From Phycisphaera sp. (GTDB lineage Bacteria > Planctomycetota > Phycisphaerae > Phycisphaerales > UBA1924): a DNA stretch of 64,000 nt. The position numbers and the translations under genes were made by a program. Positions 15,619 through 24,530 of the stretch are shown in pieces. Each line of letters begins with the position of its first letter. The stretch's first letter is position 1. The stretch is from NCBI GenBank assembly GCA_020639255.1, contig JACKGZ010000004.1:1-64000 (forward strand), given 5' to 3'. The notes below the pieces were generated by a model. That model was not told the origin of the DNA and searched no databases. It saw only the letters and a list, made by a program, of their open reading frames with translations.

Positions 15619-17868
15619 ATGGGTTATCTCCAGGAACTGAGTCGTGCAACTGTGGCCTCGGTCGCGATACTCGCGTCCTGTTCTACCGCAGTCGCACAGG
15701 TCGCCGAGGCCGAGACCTCGCAGTGGTCGCAGGCGGTCTGGAATGCCGCCATGCACGGCAGCAGCGACGAAACACTCGATGCCCTTGAGAACATCCCCGA
15801 CGGCGTCGACCCAGACAACGTCACCGACATCCGCAACGCCATCGACCTCCTCAAGAACAACTTCGAGAAGCAGCAGGCCGAGCGGGACGAGCAGATTGCC
15901 GAGCAGCGCGAGGAACTCGCAAAGACCCTCGAAGCGTCAAAGGAAAACGACCCGACCAAGCTCTCCGAGGCCCTCGCCGTCGTGCTCTTCCTTGATTCGA
16001 TCGTCCTCGATCGCAACGAGCTCATGAATGAGCCCGACATCGTGGATCTCGTCAACCGCTCAGCCGAAGCCGCAGCCAAAGCCGAGAGTGAGCAGGACTG
16101 GCTCACCGCGATGGAGCTCTACGCCCGCCTCAACCTGCTCGAAGAAGCTTCGCAGCGTTTCAAGCCCGACATCGAACGCCAGCTCGTCCGCCGTGAGATG
16201 CTCCAGCTCTACGTCCCCGAGCGCTACTGGCAGCTCCGCGACGAGAAGCTCCGCGAGCTCGGCGAAGAGGGCCTGCCCCCGTTCAACCCCCGTGGCGAGG
16301 ACTTCCGCGAGAAACTCGACGGCGTCACCTCCGAACTCGTCATGACCGCCGTCGCCCAGGGCGCCCGCAATCACATCTCCGGCACCGCGCTCAAGGACAT
16401 GGTCATCGGCGGCATCGAGAACATCGAGATGCTCGCCGGCATGAAGGATCTCGACGAAGCATTCCCAAAGCTCGCCGATGACAGCGCACGCACGCAGTTC
16501 ATCGAGCACCTTGAAACCGAGCGAGCCAACCTCGCCGCCGCGGGGCGTGACATCTCGATCGTCGACCTCCGCCGCACGCTGAGTCGCCTGATCGATGTCA
16601 ACGTCCGCACCGTCAACCTCCCGACCGAGGTCGTCTTCCACGAGTTCGGCTCGGGCGCGATGGGCAAGCTCGACGAGTTCAGCCAGATCGTCTGGCCCCA
16701 TGAGCTCCGCACCTTCTACAAGCGCCTCGACTCAACCTTCATCGGCATCGGCATCCAGATCGTCAACGACCCGATCACGGGCGACCTCCAGGTCTTCACC
16801 CCGATGCCCGGCATGCCCGCCGTCCGCGCCGGCATCCGCGCGGGCGACATCATCGCCAAGGTCGACGGCGAATCGACCGTCGGCATGACCACAGACCAAG
16901 CCGTCGAGGTCATCACCGGCCCAAAGGGAACCAACGTCACACTCACCATCAAGCGCACCGATGACGACGGCGAAGAGATCACCAAGGACATCACCATCAC
17001 CCGCGACGAGATCGAGGTCGCGACCGTCTCCGGCTGGCGCAAGCTCAGCCCCGATCCCGACGACTGGGACTGGTACGTCGACCCCGACCAGCGCATCGGC
17101 TACATCCGCCTCGATAAGTTCGCGCAGGACTCGACCGACGAGATCGACGCCGCAGTCAACCAGATGCGCCGCACCGGGCTCAACGGCCTCATCCTCGACC
17201 TCCGCTTCAACTCGGGCGGTCAGCTCAACCAGGCCATCGAGATCTGCAACCGCTTCATCGAGAACGGCACGCTCGTCTCGACCGTCAACAGCCGAACCGA
17301 GCCCCCCCGCTCGCACAGCGCGAGCCGATACAAGGCCTCGCTCGCGGGTCTGCCCGTCGTCGTCCTCGTCAACGGCAACTCCGCGTCCGCCAGCGAGATC
17401 GTCGCCGGCGCACTCAAGGACTACGGCAACGCCGGCAACATCCACGCCATCGTGCTCGGTGAACGCACCTACGGCAAGGGCACCGTCCAGAACCTCCACC
17501 GCGTCACCGCAGACGCCGCGATGAAGGTCACCACGCAGTACTACCAGCTGCCCAGCGGCAAGGTCATCCACCGACAGGCCGGCAACCCCAACTGGGGCGT
17601 CAACCCGGACCTCACCGTCCCGCTGCTGCCAAGCCAGGTCAACGAGTGGCTCCTGCTCCGCCGCGACGCCGACGTCTTCCAGATAGATGAGTTCGGGCAC
17701 GAGCTCGAGTTCAAATCGCGCAACGCCGACGGCGAGATCGTCGAACGCCCCGACCCGCAGGATCTCATCGATAAGGGCATCGACCTGCAGCTCCAGACCG
17801 CCGTCGTGCTCCTCAAGAGCCAGGCCCCGATGAACACCTCGGGCAGCACGGTCATCTCAGGCGGCTGA
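15619..17868 (+). CDS. S41 family C-terminal processing peptidase (CtpA/Prc-like)
   Basis: ATG at 15619 has a strong GGAGG at 15609-15613. The 749-residue precursor has a signal peptide (residues 1-27, cleaved near TAVAQ). A long alpha-helical N-terminal region (about 30-330) follows, then a PDZ domain (about 370-450, with GIGIQIVNDPITGDL and AGIRAGDIIAKVDGE). The S41 catalytic core carries LDLRFNSGGQLNQAI, the nucleophile Ser in NGNSASASEIVAGAL and the general-base Lys in ERTYGKGTVQ. The Ser/Lys dyad is intact, so it should be an active periplasmic protease. The helical N-terminus is longer than in classical CtpA. Confidence 0.93.
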   Translation: MGYLQELSRATVASVAILASCSTAVAQVAEAETSQWSQAVWNAAMHGSSDETLDALENIPDGVDPDNVTDIRNAIDLLKNNFEKQQAERDEQIAEQREELAKTLEASKENDPTKLSEALAVVLFLDSIVLDRNELMNEPDIVDLVNRSAEAAAKAESEQDWLTAMELYARLNLLEEASQRFKPDIERQLVRREMLQLYVPERYWQLRDEKLRELGEEGLPPFNPRGEDFREKLDGVTSELVMTAVAQGARNHISGTALKDMVIGGIENIEMLAGMKDLDEAFPKLADDSARTQFIEHLETERANLAAAGRDISIVDLRRTLSRLIDVNVRTVNLPTEVVFHEFGSGAMGKLDEFSQIVWPHELRTFYKRLDSTFIGIGIQIVNDPITGDLQVFTPMPGMPAVRAGIRAGDIIAKVDGESTVGMTTDQAVEVITGPKGTNVTLTIKRTDDDGEEITKDITITRDEIEVATVSGWRKLSPDPDDWDWYVDPDQRIGYIRLDKFAQDSTDEIDAAVNQMRRTGLNGLILDLRFNSGGQLNQAIEICNRFIENGTLVSTVNSRTEPPRSHSASRYKASLAGLPVVVLVNGNSASASEIVAGALKDYGNAGNIHAIVLGERTYGKGTVQNLHRVTADAAMKVTTQYYQLPSGKVIHRQAGNPNWGVNPDLTVPLLPSQVNEWLLLRRDADVFQIDEFGHELEFKSRNADGEIVERPDPQDLIDKGIDLQLQTAVVLLKSQAPMNTSGSTVISGG

Positions 17869-17895
17869 TCCCCGAATACACAGCCAGTTCCTACG

Positions 17896-17925
17896 CAGCC
17901 CCGACCCCGGTCGGGGCTGTTTCTT
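17896..17925 (+). terminator. Rho-independent terminator after the Ctp gene
   Basis: A perfect 10-bp GC-rich stem, CAGCCCCGAC/GTCGGGGCTG (17896-17905 with 17910-17919, 4-nt loop), is followed by TTTCTT. It lies 28 nt after the protease stop and separates it from the pyruvate dehydrogenase genes. Confidence 0.85.
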
Positions 17926-17984
17926 ACCTGGACCGCCACCCTCCGGGGCTGTATACACCTATTCGGGTCATATCCCGGCATTCA

Positions 17985-18013
17985 TTGTCGACACAAGTGG
18001 GCTTCCCTAAGAT
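17985..18013 (+). promoter_or_regulatory. Candidate sigma-70 promoter for the pdh operon
   Basis: TTGTCG (17985-17990) and TAAGAT (18008-18013) are separated by exactly 17 nt, each matching 4 of 6 consensus bases. They lie downstream of the terminator and about 105 nt before the pdhA ATG. Assigned by eye only. Confidence 0.4.
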
Positions 18014-18118
18014 CCTGCGGACCCAGATCCGTCCTCCCGTGGATGGCGGATTGCTTTGCGCGCGGCTCTGGCCGATACACCGGCTGGATCGCGTCCCAGA
18101 CCGTTTCAGGGGAAACAG

Positions 18119-19216
18119 ATGACCAAGGCCGCCACCGCCGCCCAGGGCAACTCCAAGTCCAGGCTCTCCGACAAGCTGCCCGACGCCAAACTCCTCGAGT
18201 GGCTCCGCAGCATGCAGCTCATCCGTGAGTTCGAGACCCGCACGATGCAGGCCTACCAGCAGGCCAAGATCGGCGGCTTCTGCCACATCTACTCCGGACA
18301 GGAAGCCTGCGCCGTCGGCACGATCGGCTGCGTCGAGCACGACGACCCCGTCGTTCTCGCCTACCGCGACCACGGGCACGCCCTCGCCCGCGGCATGGAC
18401 CCCAAGGCATGCATGGCAGAGATGTACGGCAAGGCCGCCGGATGCGCCAAGGGCAAGGGCGGCTCCATGCACATGTTCGACAAGCCCAACTGGCTCTTCG
18501 GCGGTCACGGCATCGTCGGCGCTCAGACGCCCCTCGGCACGGGCCTCGCCTTCGCTGCCCGCTACGAGTGGGAAGTCATCGGCTCGGGCAAGAAGAAAGT
18601 CGCCCTCTGTTATCTCGGCGACGGCGCGATCGACCAGGGCGCGTTCTTCGAAGCCATGAACCTCGCCGCCCTCTACTCGCTCCCGGTCATCTACATCATT
18701 GAGAACAACGGCTACTCGATGGGCACCGCCATCCACCGACACTCCGCCAACTCAGACAACCTCCTCGCCCGAGGCGAGGCCTTCGGCATCACGAGCGTCA
18801 AGATCGACGGCCTTGACATCCTCAACGTCTACGACCAGTTCAAGCCCCTCGTCGACGAGTGCCGCGACATGCAGCGCCCCGCCTTCGTCGACTTCAAGAC
18901 CTACCGCTACCAGGGCCACTCGATGTCCGACCCCCAGAAATACCGCACGAAGGACGAGGTCGACCAGTACAAGCAGAAAGACTCGATCGCCAACCTCCTC
19001 GACCACTGCATGAGCGTCCGCAATTGCATCGACGAGGACGGCTGGAAGGAAATGCGCACCGAGATCGCCGAGATCGTCCGCGAGGCCGTGCAATTCTCAG
19101 AGAACGCCGCCGACCCGGATCCGAGCGAACTCTTCACCGACGTGTACGCCAACCCCCAGCCCAACCTGAGCCCGACGGCAACCTACGCCCACGGCAAGAA
19201 GAACCCGCTGCTGTAA
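18119..19216 (+). CDS. pdhA: Pyruvate dehydrogenase E1 component, alpha subunit
   Basis: E1alpha, with E1beta, decarboxylates pyruvate using thiamine diphosphate. ATG at 18119 has AGGGGA about 7 nt upstream. The 365-residue protein has the phosphorylation-loop-type YRDHGHALARGM segment, GKGGSMHMF, and the ThDP-binding motif from GDGAIDQG to IIENNGYSMGT (about residues 167-200). RYQGHSMSDPQKYRTKDEV is the second conserved loop. Length and motifs are normal for the heterotetrameric E1 type. It heads the cluster pdhA, a small membrane peptide, pdhB and E2. Confidence 0.95.
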   Translation: MTKAATAAQGNSKSRLSDKLPDAKLLEWLRSMQLIREFETRTMQAYQQAKIGGFCHIYSGQEACAVGTIGCVEHDDPVVLAYRDHGHALARGMDPKACMAEMYGKAAGCAKGKGGSMHMFDKPNWLFGGHGIVGAQTPLGTGLAFAARYEWEVIGSGKKKVALCYLGDGAIDQGAFFEAMNLAALYSLPVIYIIENNGYSMGTAIHRHSANSDNLLARGEAFGITSVKIDGLDILNVYDQFKPLVDECRDMQRPAFVDFKTYRYQGHSMSDPQKYRTKDEVDQYKQKDSIANLLDHCMSVRNCIDEDGWKEMRTEIAEIVREAVQFSENAADPDPSELFTDVYANPQPNLSPTATYAHGKKNPLL

Positions 19217-19220
19217 TCAC

Positions 19221-19376
19221 ATGGACCTTCTCCCAGCGCTCATGCTCGCGATCCCGATCGCGTCCATCCTGATCGCGGTGAGAATCCTGATCGTCCTGCA
19301 GAACCGGAAAGACACTCGAACGACGAACAAGCCCGAACGAACCATCACGATCGCGACCGATCGAAAAGAGCTCTGA
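19221..19376 (+). CDS. 51-residue single-pass membrane peptide between pdhA and pdhB
   Basis: An open frame from ATG 19221 to TGA 19374-19376 encodes 51 residues. It begins MDLLPALMLAIPIASILIAV, continues with RILIVLQ and ends in a basic, polar tail (NRKDTRTTNKPER...). This predicts one membrane helix (about residues 3-26) with a cytoplasmic positive tail. It starts 4 nt after the pdhA stop and ends 2 nt before the pdhB ATG, filling the gap almost exactly, which argues for a real gene. No good Shine-Dalgarno is visible, so it may rely on coupling to pdhA. Function is unknown. Confidence 0.55.
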   Translation: MDLLPALMLAIPIASILIAVRILIVLQNRKDTRTTNKPERTITIATDRKEL

Positions 19377-19378
19377 CC

Positions 19379-20437
19379 ATGACCACCCTCGACCTGCACC
19401 CCGCCACCATCGAGAACGTGCCGCAGCCGGACTTCTCAAAGCCCCTGCCTCCGCGCGAGGGTGATCGCATCATCCAGTTCCGCGAGGCGCTCAAGGAGGC
19501 CATGAGCCACGAGATGCGCCAGGACGAGCGTGTCTTCCTGATCGGCGAAGAGGTCGCCCAGTACTCCGGCGCGTACAAGGTCAGCCAGGGCATGCTCGAA
19601 GAATTCGGGCCCAAGCGCATCATCGACTCGCCCATCTCCGAGAACGGCTTTGCGGGTATGTGCACCGGCGCTGCGATGTACGGGCTTCGCCCCATCGTCG
19701 AGTTCATGAGCTGGTCGTTCAGCCTCGTCGCCGCCGACCCGATCCTCAACAACGTCCCCAAGATGCTCTACATGTCGGGCGGCCAGTGGGGTTGCCCGAT
19801 CGTCTTCCGCGGCAACGACGGCGCGGGCGGGCAGCTCGGCTCCACGCACTCCTGGTGCGTCGAGGGCCTCTTTGCCAACGTGCCCGGCATGAAGATGGCG
19901 ATCCCCAGCAACCCCTACGACGCCAAGGGCCTGCTCGCCACCGCGATCGCCGACCCCGACCCCGTCTTCTTCCTCGAGTCCGAGCGCATGCTGGGCGACA
20001 AGGCCCACGTCCCCGAGGAGCAGTACTACATCCCCTTCGGCCAGGCCCGCCTCGCCCGCGAGGGCGACGCCGTCACGCTCGTGAGCTTCGGCCGCCCCGT
20101 CAACTTCTGCCTCGAAGCCGCCGAGAAGCTCGCCGAGGAAGGCATCGAGTGCGACGTGCTTGACATGCGGACCATCCGCCCGCTCGACATCGACTCGATC
20201 ATCGCGAGCGTCAAGAAAACCAACCGCGTCGTCGTGGTCGATCAGTCCTGGCCCTTCGCCGGCATCTCGAGCGAGGTCATCACCCAGATCTGCGAGCACT
20301 GCTTCGACTGGCTCGACCACCAGCCGGTGCGAGTGAACACCGAAGACGTCCCGACGCCCTACGCCAAGGGACTCGAGTACGCGTACCTGCCGAACCCGGA
20401 GCGGATCGCCGCTGCGGTCAAGAATGTTCTTGCCTGA
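19379..20437 (+). CDS. pdhB: Pyruvate dehydrogenase E1 component, beta subunit
   Basis: The 352-residue protein contains the hallmarks of E1beta: FREALKEAMSHEMRQDERVF, LIGEEVAQYSGAYKVSQGM, DSPISENGFAGMCTGAAMYG, GGQLGSTHS and VVVVDQSWPFAGISSEV. It has an N-terminal extension of about 27 residues before the conserved core but no lipoyl domain. It pairs with the product of 18119-19216 and is followed 27 nt later by the E2 gene, with GGGAGAG just before that start. Confidence 0.95.
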   Translation: MTTLDLHPATIENVPQPDFSKPLPPREGDRIIQFREALKEAMSHEMRQDERVFLIGEEVAQYSGAYKVSQGMLEEFGPKRIIDSPISENGFAGMCTGAAMYGLRPIVEFMSWSFSLVAADPILNNVPKMLYMSGGQWGCPIVFRGNDGAGGQLGSTHSWCVEGLFANVPGMKMAIPSNPYDAKGLLATAIADPDPVFFLESERMLGDKAHVPEEQYYIPFGQARLAREGDAVTLVSFGRPVNFCLEAAEKLAEEGIECDVLDMRTIRPLDIDSIIASVKKTNRVVVVDQSWPFAGISSEVITQICEHCFDWLDHQPVRVNTEDVPTPYAKGLEYAYLPNPERIAAAVKNVLA

Positions 20438-20464
20438 TTCACGGACAGATACGGGAGAGCTGCT

Positions 20465-21793
20465 ATGTCGATTTCAGTCACCATGCCCCGAATGTCCGAC
20501 ACGATGGAGCAAGGCACCGTCGTCAAGTGGCACGTCAAGGAGGGCGATACCGTCTCGCCCGGCGACGTGCTCGCGGACATCGAGACCGACAAGGCCACGA
20601 TGGAACTCGAAGCCTTCGACGAGGGCCGCATCGCCAAGCTGGCCGCGAGCGAGGGCGCCAACGTCAGCGTGGGCGACCTGATCGTCGTGATCGCCGAGGA
20701 GGGCGAAGACCTCGCCGACGCCGCGTCGTCCGCCGGCAGCGCCTCGGCCGCACCCAAGGCCAAGGCCGAGGGCTCCAGCGATTCCTCGTCGAGCACAGCC
20801 ACGGCAACGACCACCGCCACCCCCTCAAGCAACGGCACCAGCAACGGTTCGAGCACAGGCTCCGACCGCGTCTTCGCCTCGCCGCTGGCCCGCAAGATCG
20901 CCACAGAGCGCGGCATCGACCTCGCCTCCATCTCCGGCTCGGGCCCGTCCGGCCGCGTCGTGAAGAAGGATGTCGAGCAGGCCGCGCCCGGTCAGGCCGC
21001 TGCGAGTGCGCCAACCGCCGCCGCGCAGAGCGCCGCACCGGCGCCGGCTCCCATGCCCGTCCCGACCGAACTCGAAGACCGCAACGTCCCGCTCAGCAAC
21101 ATGCGCGGCACGATCGCCCGCCGACTCGTTCAGTCCAAGACCTCCATCCCCCACTACCAAGTCACCGTCAGCGTCCGGCTCGACGCGCTCATGGAACTCC
21201 GCGAGCAGCTCAACGCCCAGCTCGCCTCGCAGGGCGTCAAGCTCAGCGTCAACGACTTCCTCGTCCGCGCCTGCGCCCTGGCGATGCACCAGCACCCCTT
21301 CATCAACAGCTCGTGGAACGACAACGGCCCCTCCATCGACCTGCACAAGCACGTCAACATCGGTGTCGCCGTCAGCCTCCCCATGGAGCGTGGCGGCGGG
21401 CTCGTGGTCGCCACGATCCGCAGCGCCGACGCCCAGGGCCTCCGCACGATCTCAAGCGAGACCAAACGCCTCGCCAGGAAGGCCCGCGAGAAGGGCCTGA
21501 CGCCCGAAGAGATGTCCGAGTCGACGTTCACCATCTCGAACCTGGGCATGTTCGGCGTCGATCACTTCACCGCGATCATCAACCCGCCCAACGCCGCGAT
21601 CCTCGCCGTCGGGCAGGCGATCCAGAAGCCCTTCATCGAGACCGACGAAGACGGCGAGCCCGAACTCGTCATCGGCCACGAGATGTCCATGACCATGTCG
21701 AGCGATCACCGCATCATCGACGGCGCGATGGCCGCCGAGTACCTCACCACGGTGCGCCAGCTCCTCGAATCCCCCGCAAGCCTGCTCGTCTGA
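20465..21793 (+). CDS. pdhC: Dihydrolipoamide acetyltransferase (E2) of pyruvate dehydrogenase
   Basis: E2 is the core subunit that passes the acetyl group from lipoyl-lysine to CoA. The 442-residue protein has one lipoyl domain (residues 1-80) with the lipoylated Lys in IETDKATMELEAF. A Ser/Ala/Thr-rich linker follows, then a peripheral-subunit-binding domain (about 138-172, VFASPLARKIATERGIDLAS) and a second linker. The catalytic domain ends with the active-site motif SSDHRIIDGAMAAEY. No E3 (lipoamide dehydrogenase) gene is in the cluster. lipB at 35629-36354 could supply the lipoyl modification. Confidence 0.95.
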   Translation: MSISVTMPRMSDTMEQGTVVKWHVKEGDTVSPGDVLADIETDKATMELEAFDEGRIAKLAASEGANVSVGDLIVVIAEEGEDLADAASSAGSASAAPKAKAEGSSDSSSSTATATTTATPSSNGTSNGSSTGSDRVFASPLARKIATERGIDLASISGSGPSGRVVKKDVEQAAPGQAAASAPTAAAQSAAPAPAPMPVPTELEDRNVPLSNMRGTIARRLVQSKTSIPHYQVTVSVRLDALMELREQLNAQLASQGVKLSVNDFLVRACALAMHQHPFINSSWNDNGPSIDLHKHVNIGVAVSLPMERGGGLVVATIRSADAQGLRTISSETKRLARKAREKGLTPEEMSESTFTISNLGMFGVDHFTAIINPPNAAILAVGQAIQKPFIETDEDGEPELVIGHEMSMTMSSDHRIIDGAMAAEYLTTVRQLLESPASLLV

Positions 21794-21797
21794 CTTT

Positions 21798-21878
21798 GGT
21801 GCCACTACCGATCTCCGATCGGTAGTGAATGTGGTGACCATCGAAGGTCACCACCCATCAGAGATGGGTGGTGGCACC
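21798..21878. repeat. GGTGCCA/TGGCACC two-hairpin repeat, copy 1
   Basis: An 81-nt element with 7-bp terminal inverted repeats GGTGCCA...TGGCACC. It contains two 11-bp hairpins with 3-nt loops: CACTACCGATC/GATCGGTAGTG at 21803-21827 and CACCACCCATC/GATGGGTGGTG at 21849-21873. It starts 4 nt after the E2 stop. A competing middle hairpin (GTGGTGACC/GGTCACCAC) is also possible. Confidence 0.85.
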
Positions 21879-21973
21879 GAAAAAATGCCCGATAGCCGCT
21901 CCTTGCGCCACGAGGGGCGGCTTTCTTTTCCGCCCTGAAACATCCGCCCCCGCTTTCGGATTACCCTCTTCAT

Positions 21974-22438
21974 ATGGAGTACGAAAGGCCCCATCTCAGG
22001 TACACAGGCGAGGCCCGGCGCGTGCCGACGGGCGGCAGCTATCAGCCCGACAAGCTCGCCTACGACATCCCGGACGATCTCCCGCCCGAGACGCCCATCG
22101 AGCAGACCGACGGCGGGCGGCTCGCCAAACGCCTCATCATCGCGTTCGTCCTCATCATCGGAATCGGCGTGATCAATATCGCCGTGCTCCGGCGCTACAG
22201 CGTGGATCTCCCGCCGCTCGTGCTGCTGGGCACATTCGCGGTCATCCTGATCGCGAGCCTGGCGCCGATGTTCGAGGCCGCCATGCAGCAGCCGCGAGCC
22301 GACGATGACGACGACTGCACCGACGATGGCTGCTCCGTCGGGTGCTGCTCAGGCCCCCGCCCGATCGGCGAGATGACGCGCAAGGCCCGTCAGCGGATGA
22401 ACCAGAACCGCCTGCCCGGTCACTCGCCCAGGTCATAA
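21974..22438 (+). CDS. Hypothetical two-helix membrane protein with a Cys-rich acidic patch
   Basis: This 154-residue protein is not recognised. It has a polar N-terminus (about 55 residues), two hydrophobic helices (about 57-76, LIIAFVLIIGIGVINIAVL; and 84-103), and then an acidic run followed by four clustered cysteines (DDDDDCTDDGCSVGCCSG, about 114-131). The cysteines could bind a metal or form disulfides. It ends in a basic tail. It converges on the sulfotransferase gene with a 19-nt 3' overlap. Confidence 0.6.
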   Translation: MEYERPHLRYTGEARRVPTGGSYQPDKLAYDIPDDLPPETPIEQTDGGRLAKRLIIAFVLIIGIGVINIAVLRRYSVDLPPLVLLGTFAVILIASLAPMFEAAMQQPRADDDDDCTDDGCSVGCCSGPRPIGEMTRKARQRMNQNRLPGHSPRS

Positions 22439-23349
22439 CCCATCGATCGCAGATCGAACCCCGTAACCTCGGCCGTGCGCCGGTTGCTCTGTGCGTAATA
22501 CCCATGCACGCGGTCCTCGATCGTCTGCTTCCAGCGATCGCTTGTGCCCTTCGACCAGCCCTTGGGCATCACGCGGTCGAGCCGCCAGTAGAAGCTGCGC
22601 AGGAACCTCAAACACCACGACTGCTCGGGCCCGAGCGGGTTTGGACGCGCAATCCGATTCGTCACAGTCGACATCCGCGTCGCCAAGGGCGAGAGCCCCG
22701 CGTTCTCCGCCTCCATCTTGGGCTCGATCGTCGCCTTGGCACCCGTGAACGCATGGAGCCGCGCGAGGTAGTCCTTCGGATCGCTCCGCATCAATTCCAG
22801 CGGCAACACGCACACATTCGCGCGCCCCACCCGCTCAGACAGATGCTCGATCATCCGGTCGTACATCAGGTACTCGGGCCTGATCGTCGGCGCCCACCCC
22901 GTCGGCTCTTTGCCCGTCCCGATCATCTGCGTCAACATGTACGTCCCGCCCGAACGCACCGCCTGGCGGTAGAGCGCCAGCAGCATCCCTCGCTGCTCGC
23001 GGATCGTCAGCAGCATCTTCACCGGGCCGAACGTCTGTACGAGCCGATCGACGACGTCTGTGAAGTAGTACCCGCCGAACGACGGATCCGAGCTCAGCCT
23101 TTCCTGCGAGATGACCGGCACGAGCCCCTTGGCCCCCGCCTCATCGAGCACCGGCTGGAAGCGCTTCACCGCGTCGTCAGGATCGAACGCGAGCGGGTCG
23201 CACGCCACGAACGCGTCGGTCGCGTCGTTGCTCTGGCCGTTGGCGGTCGAGAAGTAGCCCATCGCATGGTCCGCGAAGACGCGCCGCTGGAGCCAGGTCG
23301 TTCCGGTCTTGTGCAGGCCGATATGGATGACGAGATTCGACTCGGGCAT
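22420..23349 (-). CDS. Sulfotransferase family protein
   Basis: The 309-residue protein opens with LVIHIGLHKTGTTWLQRRVF, matching the 5'-phosphosulfate-binding loop of PAPS-dependent sulfotransferases. TIREQRGMLLALYRQAVRSG (about residues 114-133) resembles the 3'-phosphate-binding segment. It probably sulfates a carbohydrate or other small acceptor, but the acceptor cannot be read from sequence. No glycan genes are adjacent. It lies 18 nt downstream of prfB on the same strand, so the two may be co-transcribed. Confidence 0.8.
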   Translation of the reverse strand: MPESNLVIHIGLHKTGTTWLQRRVFADHAMGYFSTANGQSNDATDAFVACDPLAFDPDDAVKRFQPVLDEAGAKGLVPVISQERLSSDPSFGGYYFTDVVDRLVQTFGPVKMLLTIREQRGMLLALYRQAVRSGGTYMLTQMIGTGKEPTGWAPTIRPEYLMYDRMIEHLSERVGRANVCVLPLELMRSDPKDYLARLHAFTGAKATIEPKMEAENAGLSPLATRMSTVTNRIARPNPLGPEQSWCLRFLRSFYWRLDRVMPKGWSKGTSDRWKQTIEDRVHGYYAQSNRRTAEVTGFDLRSMGYDLGE

Positions 23350-23367
23350 ACGTCCCCCGTCCGCAGA

Positions 23368-24496
23368 TCAGCCCTTCTCGGCCCGCCGCCGGCGCAGCTC
23401 CGCGTCGATGAAGCCCTGCAGTTCGCCGTCGAGCACGGTCTGCGGGTTGCCCATCTCGTAGCTGGTCCGGTGGTCCTTCACGCGGTTGTCGTAGATCACG
23501 TACGACCGGATCTGCGCGCCCCAGCCGCGGTGCTCGAGCTTGCCGCCCGAGGCCTCAGAGATCTCCGCCTCCCGGCGTTCCTCTTCGAGCTGCTCCAGCT
23601 TGGCCGTCAGGAGCGCCATCGCCTGGCGCTTGTTCTGCCCCTGGTCGCGGTGGCTGCTCGCCACAACCATGAATCCCGTCGGCTTGTGCACGAGTCGGAT
23701 GGCGCTCGCCACCTTGTTCACGTTCTGACCGCCCGGGCCGCTTGAGCGCGCAAAGGCCGTGATCTCAAGATCCTTGTCGGGGATCTCGATGTCGCCCGAC
23801 TCCTCAAACTCCGGCGTCACATCCACCGTCGCAAAGCTCGTCTGACGCTTGCCCTGCGCGTTGAACGGGCTCACGCGCGCCAGCCGGTGCGTGCCCCGCT
23901 CGCAGCTCAGATACCCGAACGCAAACGGCCCCTGCACATGGAACGTCACATGGTCGATCCCGACCTCGGTGCCGAACGTCTTGCTGAGTTCCTCGACCTT
24001 CCAGCCTTGGCGCTCGAAGTAGTAGATGTACATCCGCATCAGCATCTCGGCCCAGTCGTTGGCCTCGGTGCCGCCGTCGCCCGCCGAGATCGAGAAGAAG
24101 CAGTTGCGGTGGTCGTGCTTGCCCGAGAGCAGCGACTGCATCTCGATCTTGTCCATCTGCTTGGTCAGATCGAACAGCGCCTCGTCCGCCTCGACAAGCA
24201 GGTCGTCATCGCCCTCCTCGCGGGCCATCTCGTAGGCCAGCTTGGCGTCCTCGAGCTTGGCGGTCACCTTCTGGATGGGCTCAGACTGGGCCTTGGCGAG
24301 CTTGAGCTCCGCCAGCACCTTCTGGGCCTCGGTCTGGTTGTTCCAGAAATCCGGCGCATTCATGCGCTCGGTCAGTTTCGCAACAGTCTCGACCTTTTTG
24401 TCGTAGTTAAAGAGAGTCGCGGATCGTCAAAATCCGCGCCTCGAGGTCGGCGATGACCGGGGCGTGCGTCTGGAAGTGAAGGGTATTTTCGTCCAT
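23368..24496 (-). CDS. prfB: Peptide chain release factor RF2 (programmed +1 frameshift)
   Basis: RF2 terminates translation at UGA and UAA. The main frame (23368-24408) carries the RF2-specific tripeptide in ARVSPFNAQG and the catalytic GGQ in SGPGGQNVNKVAS. Upstream, a 29-codon zero frame starts at ATG 24496 (MDENTLHFQTHAPV...IRDSL) and stops at TAA (24409-24407). A +1 shift at CTT continues as NYDKKVETVAKLTERMNAPDFW, which aligns with the E. coli RF2 N-terminus after its shift (DYDAKKERLEEVN...). The full product is about 375 residues. Unlike E. coli, the stop is UAA and no AGGGGG-like element precedes the shift codon. Confidence 0.93.
24406..24412 (-). promoter_or_regulatory. RF2 programmed frameshift site CTT TAA C
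   Basis: On the minus strand the heptamer is CTTTAAC (24412 to 24406): shift codon CTT, stop TAA, then C. The classical site is CTTTGAC. The 12 nt upstream (CCGCGACTCT and flanks) contain no Shine-Dalgarno-like sequence. Reading resumes in +1 at AAC (24408-24406). Confidence 0.85.
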
Positions 24497-24530
24497 GGTC
24501 CACGAGTGTAGCCGCTACGCTGATCACCGG

